Assembly: GCA_038233075.1 (NCBI GenBank)
Contig: JBBSMQ010000017.1
Coordinates: 1-64,000, forward strand
DNA length: 64,000 nt
Reading direction: 5' to 3'
DNA from: Iamia sp038233075
GTDB taxonomy: Bacteria > Actinomycetota > Acidimicrobiia > Acidimicrobiales > Iamiaceae
The notes below the pieces were generated by a model. That model made no database searches. It saw only the letters and a program-made list of their open reading frames with translations, and was not told where the DNA came from. Of this stretch, positions 42,127 through 49,656 are shown piece by piece (position 1 is the first letter of the stretch; each line of letters begins with the position of its first letter). Position numbers and translations under genes: made by a program.

Positions 42127-43307
42127 GGGGGGCCAGGGGAGCCCACCGCGGCGGCCAGGGCGTCGAGCAGGCGGTCGACGTCCTCGTCGTCGTTGAAGCG
42201 GTGCGCCGAGACGCGGACTGAGCGGCCTCGCACGCTGACGTGCACGTGGGCGTCGGCCAGCGCCGCGGCCAGCGGGGCCGGCTCCGTGGCGGTGGTGCCG
42301 AGCCGCAGCCCGATGAGGTGATCCGAGCGCTGCGCGGCGGGGGCTACCTCGAAGCCGAGGGCGGCGGCGCCGTCGGCGATGCGGTCGGTGAGCCGGCGGG
42401 CGTGGGCCGCGGTCGCGGCCGGGTCCCACGCGGTGACCAGGTGGAGCGACGCCAGGGCCACGGGCATCTGGAGGTGCTGGGCGGGCTCGCCCACGTCGTA
42501 GCGGCGGGCGCCGGGGCGGTAGCCGGACGACGGCGCGGTGAGGCCGGAGAAGTCATCGGCGCCGGCCCGGTTGGACCAGCCGTGGTCGAGCGGCGGGCCG
42601 TCGCGCCATCGCGGCGCGAACCAGGCGAAGCCCAGCGAGTACGGCCCCAGAAGCCACTTGTAGGTGGCCCCGGCGACCACGTCGGGCGCCACCGCAGGGC
42701 CGTCGAAGGGCACCGCCCCCAGCGTCTGGCACACGTCGACCGCCAGGGCCGCGCCCACGGACCGGGCCGCTGCGCCCAGCCGCGGCAGGTCGATGGGCGA
42801 CCCGTCGATCCAGTGGCACGGCGGGGCCGCGACCAGCGCGACCCGTTCGCCGTGGACCGCCACCTCGGCCTCCATCGCGGCGGTGATGTCCCCGTCGGCC
42901 CCGGCGGGGACGCGGACCACCGAGGCCCCGACCCGCACCGCCGCCGCGCTCCACGGGTTGAGGTTGGAGGGGAACTCCTCGGCGGGCACCACGATGACGT
43001 CGTCGGGAGCGAGGGGCAGCACGCCGGCGAAGGTCGACAGCCCGAAGCTGACCGCGGGGGTGATGGCCACGCCCTCGGCATCGAGCCCGAGGAGGTCGGC
43101 GATCAGGCCCCGGTAGGTCTCGCCCGGCACGAAGAAGTCGTCGGCCACCACCGTCCACGGGTGGGCCTTGCGGTCGAGGGCCATCCAGCCCGCCTCGACC
43201 GAGGCGCGAGGCAACGGGCCCATGTACGCGGTGTTCAGGTAGGCGACGCGCCGCGGCAGCGAGAACAGCGAACGGGCGTCCTCGGCAGGGGTCACCCCGG
43301 GCATCAT
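42123..43307 (-). CDS. class V aminotransferase-like PLP enzyme
   Basis: A 394-residue fold-type I PLP enzyme. 'RVAYLNTAYMGPLPRASVEA' is the typical class V N terminus, 'DVIVVPAEEFPSNLNPW' follows, 'ALAVDVCQTLGAVPFD' holds the cofactor Asp and 'VAGATYKWLLGPYSLGF' holds the PLP lysine. Members include cysteine desulfurases, kynureninase and isopenicillin N epimerase-like proteins; the lack of a conserved cysteine loop argues against a typical desulfurase. Two adjacent ATG codons (43307 and 43304) are possible starts; a GGTGG precedes them. First gene of an operon with the HIT protein. Confidence 0.85.
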   Translation of the reverse strand: MMPGVTPAEDARSLFSLPRRVAYLNTAYMGPLPRASVEAGWMALDRKAHPWTVVADDFFVPGETYRGLIADLLGLDAEGVAITPAVSFGLSTFAGVLPLAPDDVIVVPAEEFPSNLNPWSAAAVRVGASVVRVPAGADGDITAAMEAEVAVHGERVALVAAPPCHWIDGSPIDLPRLGAAARSVGAALAVDVCQTLGAVPFDGPAVAPDVVAGATYKWLLGPYSLGFAWFAPRWRDGPPLDHGWSNRAGADDFSGLTAPSSGYRPGARRYDVGEPAQHLQMPVALASLHLVTAWDPAATAAHARRLTDRIADGAAALGFEVAPAAQRSDHLIGLRLGTTATEPAPLAAALADAHVHVSVRGRSVRVSAHRFNDDEDVDRLLDALAAAVGSPGPP

Positions 43308-43406
43308 GCCACCGGCCGCCCCCGCCCCGGCGACCGCGGTGGGCTCGAAGGGCACGGAGGCCGGGGCCCGCCACCATCCCCCGCGCCGGGCCTCGGGACG
43401 TGTTGC

Positions 43407-43623
43407 ATGGTCGTCGGTGCTCGTCCCCTGCGCCTCAAGGCCAGCGTGGTCGGCCTGGACGCCGACGAGTACCGCAACGAGCAGGCCCGGGACACGCGAT
43501 GGACCGGGTTCGTCGAGCTGGATGGGGCCGCGGCCGACATCGACGAGCTGTTCGAGGGGCCGCCACGACAGCATCGCCTCGGTGATCGAGGCCCTCACCG
43601 GACACCCGCTCTTGGCCACGTAA
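43407..43623 (+). pseudogene. short frameshifted remnant, family not recognised
   Basis: From ATG 43407 the plus frame reads 'MVVGARPLRLKASVVGLD' and 'GAAADIDELFEG'. Near 43560 the natural continuation lies in the next frame: 'GRHDSIASVIEALTGHPLL' to a stop at 43623. The two pieces join into an uninterrupted, well-biased text of about 72 residues, which suggests a single-base lesion. I cannot name the family. Confidence 0.4.
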
Positions 43624-43716
43624 CGCTCTCGCGCGCCGAGCGCAGTCCGGTCGTGGCGCTGGTCACGAGCGTGCTGGAGAGTGGTGTCGAGCGACGGCGT
43701 CGAGGACCCTCTTGCA

Positions 43717-43760
43717 TCTCTGGAACAGATAACAAGTATTCCCACAATCTGTCGCAGAGA
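43717..43760 (+). promoter_or_regulatory. large interrupted palindrome upstream of whiB
   Basis: TCTCTG-GA-ACAGAT (43717-43730) pairs with ATCTGT-CG-CAGAGA (43747-43760), 12 of 14 positions, around a 16-nt A/T-rich loop. It is the least G/C-rich spot nearby. A -10-like TACGAT follows at 43790-43795, so this may be the operator of the WhiB gene. Confidence 0.5.
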
Positions 43761-43821
43761 CGGGTGTCGGTTCTCGGCCCCCCCTACGATTGGTCCTGTG
43801 CCCAACGGGGAGATCGGAGCC

Positions 43822-44142
43822 ATGACGACGATGATCACGGAGAGCCCTTCGACTGACCTGGTCGTGGACCTCATCCCACCGAGGTGGATGAGCCGGGCGA
43901 TCTGCGCAGGGCACACTGAGCTGTTCTTCGCCCCGCACGCCGAACGGCCTCCCGCCCGTCTGCGTCGCGAAGCCGCCGCTCGCCAGGTCTGCATGCGCTG
44001 CCCCGTCCGCATCGACTGCCGGGACCATGCCCGGGAGAACCTCGAGTACGGGCTCTGGGGGGCAGAGAGCGAGGCCGAGCGGGCCGAGGCCGGCTACGTG
44101 GTCGCCGCTCCCATCGGCGGACGGATCGCCCGGGCCGTCTGA
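43822..44142 (+). CDS. WhiB-family iron-sulfur transcription factor
   Basis: A 106-residue WhiB protein. The four cluster cysteines are in 'AICAGHTELFF', 'QVCMRCPV' and 'DCRDHA', giving the C...CxxC...C arrangement for a [4Fe-4S] cluster. The following turn reads 'YGLWGAESEAER', a slight variation on the usual G-[VI]-W-G-G. A basic C-terminal tail that would contact DNA is short here (GGRIARAV). WhiB proteins bind the principal sigma factor and respond to redox or nitric oxide. GGAG sits 3 nt before the ATG. Subtype (WhiB1/2/3/7) not assigned. Confidence 0.93.
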   Translation: MTTMITESPSTDLVVDLIPPRWMSRAICAGHTELFFAPHAERPPARLRREAAARQVCMRCPVRIDCRDHARENLEYGLWGAESEAERAEAGYVVAAPIGGRIARAV

Positions 44143-44210
44143 ACCCACGGCCGGTCGGCGCCGGCCTGACCCCACCGCGGAGCATCCCCCACCGTCGCGA
44201 GGGGGGGTCC

Positions 44211-44216
44211 TAGCGT
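44211..44216 (+). promoter_or_regulatory. -10 box of a leaderless exonuclease message
   Basis: TAGCGT ends 9 nt before ATG 44226 and no Shine-Dalgarno sequence lies between, which fits transcription starting at or next to the start codon. Confidence 0.45.
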
Positions 44217-44225
44217 TTCGGCTCG

Positions 44226-44852
44226 ATGACACGGCGACCGGTGGTCTACGGCCTCGACATCGAGACCGACACGAGCCTCGACGGGCTCGACCCCCGCGTC
44301 GCCCCGGTCATCACCGCCGCCCTCTCCCTGAGCGGTCGCGACGAGGTCTTCAGCGGCCGGGAGTCGACCCTGCTCTGCGACCTCGACCAGCGCCTGCGGT
44401 CCCTGCCGCCCGGCGTGGTGGCGACCTGGAACGGCTCCGCCTTCGACCTCCCCTTCCTGGCCTACCGCGCCGCCCTGCACCGGCTCGACCTCGGCCTGCG
44501 TCTGCTGCTCGACCCCGGGCTGCGGTCGTCGCGAGCGCCCCTGCCCGGCCACCCCGGCGCCTACCGGGCGGCGTGGCACCACCACCGGCACCTCGACGCC
44601 TACCGGCTGTACAAGTCCGACGTGGGGCCGGTGCTGCGGGTGTCGTGCTCGCTCAAGTCCATCGCTCGCCTGGTGGGGATCACCCCCGTCGAGGTGGACC
44701 GGGAGCGCATCCACGACCTGTCCCGCGAGGCCCTGCACGCCTACGCCTCCTCCGACGCCCGCCTGGCCCGGGTCCTCACCGACCGGCGGATGCCGGGAGC
44801 GGCACGCTTCGTGGACGACCTCGACGAGGCCGCGACCAGCGCCACCGCCTGA
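44226..44852 (+). CDS. DEDD-family 3'-5' exonuclease
   Basis: A 208-residue RNase H-fold exonuclease. Exo I is 'VVYGLDIETDTS' (Asp, Glu), Exo II is 'VVATWNGSAFDLPFLAYR' (Asp), and Exo III is 'ALHAYASSDARLARVL' (Tyr-x-x-x-Asp). 'SLKSIARLVGITPVEVDRE' precedes the last block, as in proofreading domains of family B polymerases and related stand-alone nucleases. No polymerase domain is attached. It would trim DNA or RNA 3' ends in a metal-dependent way. Confidence 0.85.
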   Translation: MTRRPVVYGLDIETDTSLDGLDPRVAPVITAALSLSGRDEVFSGRESTLLCDLDQRLRSLPPGVVATWNGSAFDLPFLAYRAALHRLDLGLRLLLDPGLRSSRAPLPGHPGAYRAAWHHHRHLDAYRLYKSDVGPVLRVSCSLKSIARLVGITPVEVDRERIHDLSREALHAYASSDARLARVLTDRRMPGAARFVDDLDEAATSATA

Positions 44853-45207
44853 GCTCGCGCCGGCCAGGCCCCGTCCTGCGCACCCTGGACGCCCGCACGC
44901 TCCAGGGGCATCACCCGTCCCGAGCTCGACGTCGAACGGGCGATTCGTCGGGACTGGTCCCGATGGGCGACGGCAACCCCGTTCCCTACGTTGGCCACCG
45001 CGCCGACGTGAGGAGGTGGGGAGCATGCCATCGAGGACCGAAGGCGCGACGCCCGCCCGCGTCGCCTGCCCTCGCCGCGGGCCCGCCAGGGGGCTCGGCG
45101 TCGCTGTCTCACTCGCGTGCGAGGATGGGGCCATCGGGGTCGCGGCCGCCCCTCCCGGTCCTGCACCGGGTGCCGACCGCCGGAACCACTGCGTCCGGAG
45201 GTCTCCC
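44853..45207 (+). other. intergenic region with two candidate starts for the next gene
   Basis: No separate gene is seen. A strong AGGAGG (45011-45016) precedes ATG 45025, which is in frame with the following protein and would add 61 low-complexity residues. TACGTT at 44989-44994 may be a -10 box. I prefer the GTG at 45208, but this alternative is live. Confidence 0.4.
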
Positions 45208-46095
45208 GTGTCCCGTCCTACCTGCTCTCGTCCCCCGTCCACCCGGCCCCTCACGGCCCTCGACCTCGAGGGTCTCGCCGAGCACCTCGTCGGCGGGCAC
45301 GGCCCGGCGACCGAGGCCCCGGTCGGTCCCGCCCTGGTCCGGGCCCGTGCCGTCGAGGACGGGGTGGACCTCGCGTTGGCGCCGCTCCCGGCCGGGCTCC
45401 ACCCGGCCGACGCCCTCCTCGGCCACATCGTGCCCCGACGCTGGTCGGCCGCCGGCGTCGTGGCCCCCGCCACCGCCCATGACCTCACGACCGCCCCCGA
45501 ACCCGCCCCCTCGACCGGCGCCCACCGGCCCATCACCGTCGCCCTGCTCGTCGGCCGCGACGGCACCACCGCGAGCGTCGCTCGGACCGTGGCTGAGCAC
45601 AACCCCCTCCCGCTCGGTGCCGCGCCGACGGGTCGACTGGTCGACCTCCTCCTCCGGGCCTTGCGCCGCCCGACCGCGCCCCCGCGGCTGTCGACTCGAT
45701 CCCTGTGGGAGGCGCTGTGGCTCGACGCCGTGGTCGCCGACGCCGCCCGGGCCGACGGATCGGCGACGCTGGCCCCGGCGCTGGCCCACGCGCTGACCAC
45801 CACATCGACGCCGGAAGGGCAAGCCGGATGGGAGCACCTACGCCGTCTCGCCGCCGCGCCGGAGACCGCGGCGGGACCCATCGACGCCGCCCTCGCCGCG
45901 GCGCTGGATCCGCTCATCGACCCGTCCCACGCCACGTGGATGGACGACGGATGCTTCGCCCGTTGGACCCTCGGCACCCTCCCGGCGCGGGAGGACCTGC
46001 TCTCGGCCGTCGACGCCCTCCTCCCGCCCGCCGCCGCACGCGCCGTCCACGAGGCGCTGGACGACCCCGGCCCGCACGGCGCCGGCGATGTCTAG
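45208..46095 (+). CDS. unrecognised 295-residue actinobacterial protein
   Basis: No family is recognised. The protein is alanine- and proline-rich and soluble, with ordered pieces such as 'TALDLEGLAEHLVGGHGP', 'DALLGHIVPRRWSAAGVVAP', 'ITVALLVGRDGTTASVARTV' and 'SLWEALWLDAVVADAA'. The TVALLVGRDG segment resembles a beta-strand and turn of an enzyme core. The GTG follows GGAGG at 45197-45201. It sits between an exonuclease and a truncated kinase, without operon partners that help. Confidence 0.65.
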   Translation: MSRPTCSRPPSTRPLTALDLEGLAEHLVGGHGPATEAPVGPALVRARAVEDGVDLALAPLPAGLHPADALLGHIVPRRWSAAGVVAPATAHDLTTAPEPAPSTGAHRPITVALLVGRDGTTASVARTVAEHNPLPLGAAPTGRLVDLLLRALRRPTAPPRLSTRSLWEALWLDAVVADAARADGSATLAPALAHALTTTSTPEGQAGWEHLRRLAAAPETAAGPIDAALAAALDPLIDPSHATWMDDGCFARWTLGTLPAREDLLSAVDALLPPAAARAVHEALDDPGPHGAGDV

Positions 46096-46105
46096 CCTCC
46101 CCGCC

Positions 46106-46521
46106 ATGGACGCCGCGCCGGGCCTGCTCATTCGGGCTACGACGAGTTCTCCGAGATCGGGCGTGGAGGGTTCGCGGTGGTGTACCGGGCGCGCCAGACC
46201 AAGCTCCGACGCCTGGTCGCCGTCAAGGTCCTCACCAGCGCCGATGCCAGTGCTTCTGCGGTGCAGCGCTTCGAGCAGGAGTGCGCCGCCATGGGCACCC
46301 TGTCGGGCCACCGCAACGTGGTGGCGGTCCACGACGCCGGCACCACGGCCGACGGCCGGCCCTTCCTGGCGCTGCACTACGACCTGTGGCCGGCGGAATC
46401 CCAGCCGCCGGACCCGCCCACCAGCGGGACCGATCGGACTCTGAGCTGGGAAGGCGGCACCGTCTACACACCCGATCGCGACTTCCCGCCTGACGACATC
46501 TCGGTCGACGGCCACCGCTAG
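46106..46521 (+). pseudogene. truncated serine/threonine protein kinase gene (PknK-like)
   Basis: An N-lobe of a eukaryotic-type kinase is clear: 'EIGRGGFAVVYRARQ' (glycine loop), 'RLVAVKVLTSADASASAV' (ATP lysine), 'RFEQECAAMGTLSGHRN' (C-helix Glu) and 'VHDAGTTADGRPFLALHY'. After that the sequence changes to unrelated text (LWPAESQPPDPPTSGTD) and stops at 46521, so the catalytic loop, DFG and C-lobe are gone. The natural ATG (46106) is also out of frame with the glycine loop, requiring a frameshift near 46130. It could not be an active kinase. Confidence 0.75.
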
Positions 46522-46765
46522 TGCTCTGACCACCAACATTGGTGCCGGTCGGCGCCCAAGGTGGCCCTGGCCAGCGGCGTGACCGCACCTCCCCAACAAC
46601 GCGGACACAGCACGAGCGCCCCGATCCGAGCCTCGGAAGGGATCGGCCCACCGCGCGATCTCCACTCGGCCGACCATGGATGGGGGCACGGCACCCGGGA
46701 CGGTCGAGGATCGGCGGCCCGGCGCGGTCCCCGACGCCGGCGCGGGGCGTCAGTAGCCTCGGGCC

Positions 46766-47680
46766 ATGGCTGCCCCGCTCCGTCCTGCCCGAGTCCGCAC
46801 CATGGACCGCAAGGCGAGCCCGGAGCCTGCGCCGGCGTCCGGGGCCGTCCCGGTCGCGACGATGGAGTCCCTCGCCGAGTCCTCGGGCTCCGGCGAGAAC
46901 GCGCCGAGCGCACCACCGATCGGCGAGGGCACCCGGCGTCAGCTCGACGTCGCCCTCACCGACCTGACCGAGGTCCTCGGGGTGTACCCGTTCCGATCCG
47001 GGATGCCGGTGTGTCACCACTGCGTCTCCGATGCCGACCTGCGCACCCTGGCGCTGCCCCCGCCCCGGATCCCCCGACCGGTGCTCGATCGCTTCGTGAC
47101 CAAGTCGCTCACCACCTGGGGCGAGGCCCCCGACCTCAAGCGGGTGCTGCCCGAGGTCCTCACCCGTCTCTGCGATGGTCGCCTGGCCCCGCCCGACGCC
47201 CTCGTCGGAGCCCGGCTCCGGCGGGCGGGCTGGCTCGGCTGGCCCGCGGCCGAGACCCCTGCAGTTCGTCGCACCTTGCGCGCCGCCTGGCTCACCACCC
47301 TGGCGACGGCCCCGGGTGAAGGCCGAGCACCGATCTCTCACCGGCTCGGTCTCATCACCGGGGCCGAGGACGACCTCAGCCCCTACCTGGACCTGTGGGA
47401 GGACCGTCTGGAGTCACCGGGCAACCCCAATGCCCGGCTGGCGGCAGTGCTGCACGTCGCCGACCTCCTCGCCCCCATCGACGACGGCGGGCGCCGCCGT
47501 CTCACCCGCGGCTTCCCCCTGGCGCGGCGAGGGGTGGTGGCCCAGCTCGAGCACTGGCTCCGTCAGCCGGTGGTGATCCGGAGGCTGGCCCACGCCGCCG
47601 ACGCGCTGGACGGCACCCCCCACGGCGAGGTGGTGGCCCGGGCCCGCCACGGCCTCGCCCGCCTCCGCAACGACGGCTGA
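46766..47680 (+). CDS. conserved actinobacterial protein of unknown function
   Basis: A 304-residue protein. After about 55 variable residues, 'LDVALTDLTEVLGVYPF' leads to a CxxC ('MPVCHHCVSDADLRTL') and 'TKSLTTWGEAPDLKRVLPEV'. This pattern (CxxC, then T-W-G and L-P-x-x-L) recurs in a family of uncharacterised actinobacterial proteins. The C-terminal half is helical. No enzyme motif is visible. A TAGCCT -10 box at 46754-46759 lies 6 nt before ATG 46766, supporting this start through leaderless transcription; ATGs at 46802 and 46862 are weaker options. Confidence 0.65.
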   Translation: MAAPLRPARVRTMDRKASPEPAPASGAVPVATMESLAESSGSGENAPSAPPIGEGTRRQLDVALTDLTEVLGVYPFRSGMPVCHHCVSDADLRTLALPPPRIPRPVLDRFVTKSLTTWGEAPDLKRVLPEVLTRLCDGRLAPPDALVGARLRRAGWLGWPAAETPAVRRTLRAAWLTTLATAPGEGRAPISHRLGLITGAEDDLSPYLDLWEDRLESPGNPNARLAAVLHVADLLAPIDDGGRRRLTRGFPLARRGVVAQLEHWLRQPVVIRRLAHAADALDGTPHGEVVARARHGLARLRNDG

Positions 47681-47780
47681 CACGAGCCGGCCGTCCCGGC
47701 TCTGCGGTCGCGCCGAAGGGCCCGGGGCCGGCCCACCCAGCCATCCTCCGGTTGACAGCCCACCGGAGCGTTCTTCGGCG

Positions 47781-48197
47781 TCAGGGGATCTCGTGCTCGC
47801 CGGGCCAGAACTCGCGGAGGTGGGCGGCGAACTCGGCCCGACTCCCGGCCTCGCCCTCAAGAGCGCCGAGCAGCCCGCTCACGAGCATCCAGTAGAAGGG
47901 GGCGGCGGCGTCGGGCACGACCTGGGCCTTGCCGGCCGCGTCGTTGATCTCCTTGGTCAGTCGGAAGAAGGAGTAGACGAGGTACTCGACGACCTCGGGC
48001 TCGGCCGACGCCGTCCAGATCACGTCCTCGTCGTCGCCCTCCGCCAGCGTCGCCCACTCATCGATGTAGCCCTCGAAGGCCGCGGCCGCGTCGGACGGCA
48101 CGTCGGCCCCGGGTCCCTCGGCGTGGAGCTTCTCGTGGGCGAAGCGCGCGAAGGCGCCCATGCTGCGCGCCTTCACCGGCCCGACCTCGATGTCCAC
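47781..48197 (-). CDS. unrecognised 138-residue acidic helical protein
   Basis: A small acidic protein, all-helical by pattern: 'FARFAHEKLHAEGPGADVPS', 'FEGYIDEWATLAEGDDEDVI', 'VVEYLVYSFFRLTKEIND' and 'PFYWMLVSGLLGALEGE'. No family is recognised and no membrane span is convincing. The GTG at 48197 gives the most complete frame; an internal ATG at 48161 would drop 12 residues. It lies 23 bp downstream of bsaP on the same strand and may belong to the biotin operon. Confidence 0.6.
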   Translation of the reverse strand: MDIEVGPVKARSMGAFARFAHEKLHAEGPGADVPSDAAAAFEGYIDEWATLAEGDDEDVIWTASAEPEVVEYLVYSFFRLTKEINDAAGKAQVVPDAAAPFYWMLVSGLLGALEGEAGSRAEFAAHLREFWPGEHEIP

Positions 48198-48220
48198 TGC
48201 CGCGACCCTAGGCGCTGCCC

Positions 48221-48433
48221 TCACCGGTGGCGGCCGTCCGGCGACCCCGGGTACTGGGAGGTGCCGCCGGAGGTGACCGGGCCATGGTCCCGGCAGCGCC
48301 CGCGGTGGCCCGTCGGGGTCACCACCACGGCCAGGCGCCGACCGCACCGGGGGCAGAACCGGGGCGGGTCGAGGGCCAGGCCACACCCGCCGCACTGGAC
48401 GTCGGGCCGTCCGCAGCCCGTGCAGTGGGCCAT
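48221..48433 (-). CDS. bsaP: BsaP-like biotin synthase auxiliary protein
   Basis: A 70-residue cysteine-rich protein with three CxxC pairs (CTGCGRPD, CGGC, CPRCGRRL) and a last Cys-His-rich 'RCRDHGP'. Its position 15 bp downstream of bioB and its size match the mycobacterial auxiliary protein needed for biotin synthase activity, which carries an iron-sulfur cluster. A plain zinc-ribbon protein is the alternative from sequence alone; the bioB linkage makes the BsaP call more likely. Confidence 0.75.
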   Translation of the reverse strand: MAHCTGCGRPDVQCGGCGLALDPPRFCPRCGRRLAVVVTPTGHRGRCRDHGPVTSGGTSQYPGSPDGRHR

Positions 48434-48448
48434 CGTGGGGGACGCGGC

Positions 48449-49528
48449 CTACAGGGCCGCGCTGAGGACTCCGATGGGCATGCGCAGGTCGTCGAGCATC
48501 CGCAGGTCCTCGTCGGGGGTGCGGCCGAGCGTGGTGAGGTAGTTGCCGACGATGAGGGCGTTGATGCCCGACGTCATGCCCATGGCCTGCAGCTCGCGCA
48601 GCGTCACCTCGCGGCCGCCGGCATAGCGGAGGATGACGGCGGGGAGGGCCAGGCGGAACACGGCGATCCACCGGATGGCCTCAAGAGGCTCGACCGCCTG
48701 GCGGTCGCCGAGAGGGGTGCCGGGACGGGGGTTGAGGAAGTTGAGGGGCACCTCGCTGGGGTCGACCGAGCGCAGGGCCATGAGCAGCTCGATGCGCTGG
48801 TCGACCGTCTCGCCCATGCCCAGCAGGGCGCCACAGCACAGCTCCATGCCGTGGTCGCGGACGAGGCGGCAGGTGTCGAGCCGCTCGGCGTAGTCGTGGG
48901 TGGTGACCACCTGGGGGAAGAACGACTCGGCCGTCTCAAGGTTGTGGTTGTAGCGGTGGACACCGCCATCGGCCAGGCGGCGGGCCTGGTCCTCGGTGAG
49001 GATCCCGGCCGACACGGCGACGTTCAGGCCGGCCGCCTCGCGCACCAGCGGCACCAGCTCGAGGATGCGGGCCAGGGTCCGCTCATCGGGGCCCCGCACG
49101 GCCAGCACGATGCAGAACTCGCTGGCGCCCAGGGCGGCGGTCTCCTTGGCCGCGGCCAGAACCTCGTCGGTGTCGAGGAACGGCGTGGCCTGGACCGGAG
49201 TGTCGAACTGGGCCGACTGGCTGCAGAAGTGGCAGTCCTCGGGGCAGCCACCGGTCTTGGCCGACAGGATGCCCTCGACCTCCACCTCGGGGCCGCACCA
49301 TGACAGGCGCACCTCGTGGGCCAGCGCCGCCAGCGACGGCACCGACGCATCGGGCACATGGGCCAGGGCGGTGACCTCGTCCTCGGTCAGCGGGCGGCCC
49401 TCGTCGAGCAGGGCCACCTCGGCGGCGCGCAGAGCGGCGCGAGCCTCGGCGGTGGTGAGCAGGGGGCGGGACGAGGGAGCCGGGCCCGGCTTGGGACCAA
49501 AGGTGACCGGCTGCTCCGTGGTGGACAT
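48449..49528 (-). CDS. bioB: biotin synthase
   Basis: A 359-residue radical SAM enzyme. The [4Fe-4S] motif is 'KTGGCPEDCHFCSQSAQF' (CxxxCxxC), and 'VHRYNHNLETAESFFPQVVT' and 'CCGALLGMGETVDQRIELL' hold residues of the second cluster and substrate site. 'VPLNFLNPRPGTPLGD' and 'TSGINALIVGNYLTT' are also characteristic. It inserts sulfur into dethiobiotin. No other biotin genes (bioA, bioD, bioF) are in the window. An N-terminal extension of about 50 residues precedes the conserved core, as in other actinobacterial BioB proteins. Confidence 0.96.
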   Translation of the reverse strand: MSTTEQPVTFGPKPGPAPSSRPLLTTAEARAALRAAEVALLDEGRPLTEDEVTALAHVPDASVPSLAALAHEVRLSWCGPEVEVEGILSAKTGGCPEDCHFCSQSAQFDTPVQATPFLDTDEVLAAAKETAALGASEFCIVLAVRGPDERTLARILELVPLVREAAGLNVAVSAGILTEDQARRLADGGVHRYNHNLETAESFFPQVVTTHDYAERLDTCRLVRDHGMELCCGALLGMGETVDQRIELLMALRSVDPSEVPLNFLNPRPGTPLGDRQAVEPLEAIRWIAVFRLALPAVILRYAGGREVTLRELQAMGMTSGINALIVGNYLTTLGRTPDEDLRMLDDLRMPIGVLSAAL

Positions 49529-49656
49529 GTCGAGAGGCTATGGCGCGGCCCCCGGGACCTGCGAAAGGTGACCGAGGTGCCCGCCACCGTGCCCACGACG
49601 TTCGGTCGCGACCCCGGTCCACGCCGAGAGCGGCCAGGAAGCGACATGGGCCGAGC

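Noticed and set aside
43308..44012. Upstream extension of the class V aminotransferase frame
   Set aside because: It runs antisense through the whiB gene and its promoter; similarity to PLP enzymes starts only at 43307.
46518..46660. Minus-strand frame ending with zinc-ribbon-like text (CPRCWGGAV ... CWW)
   Set aside because: No start codon or ribosome site suits a small gene, and only one CxxC is present; not enough to call.
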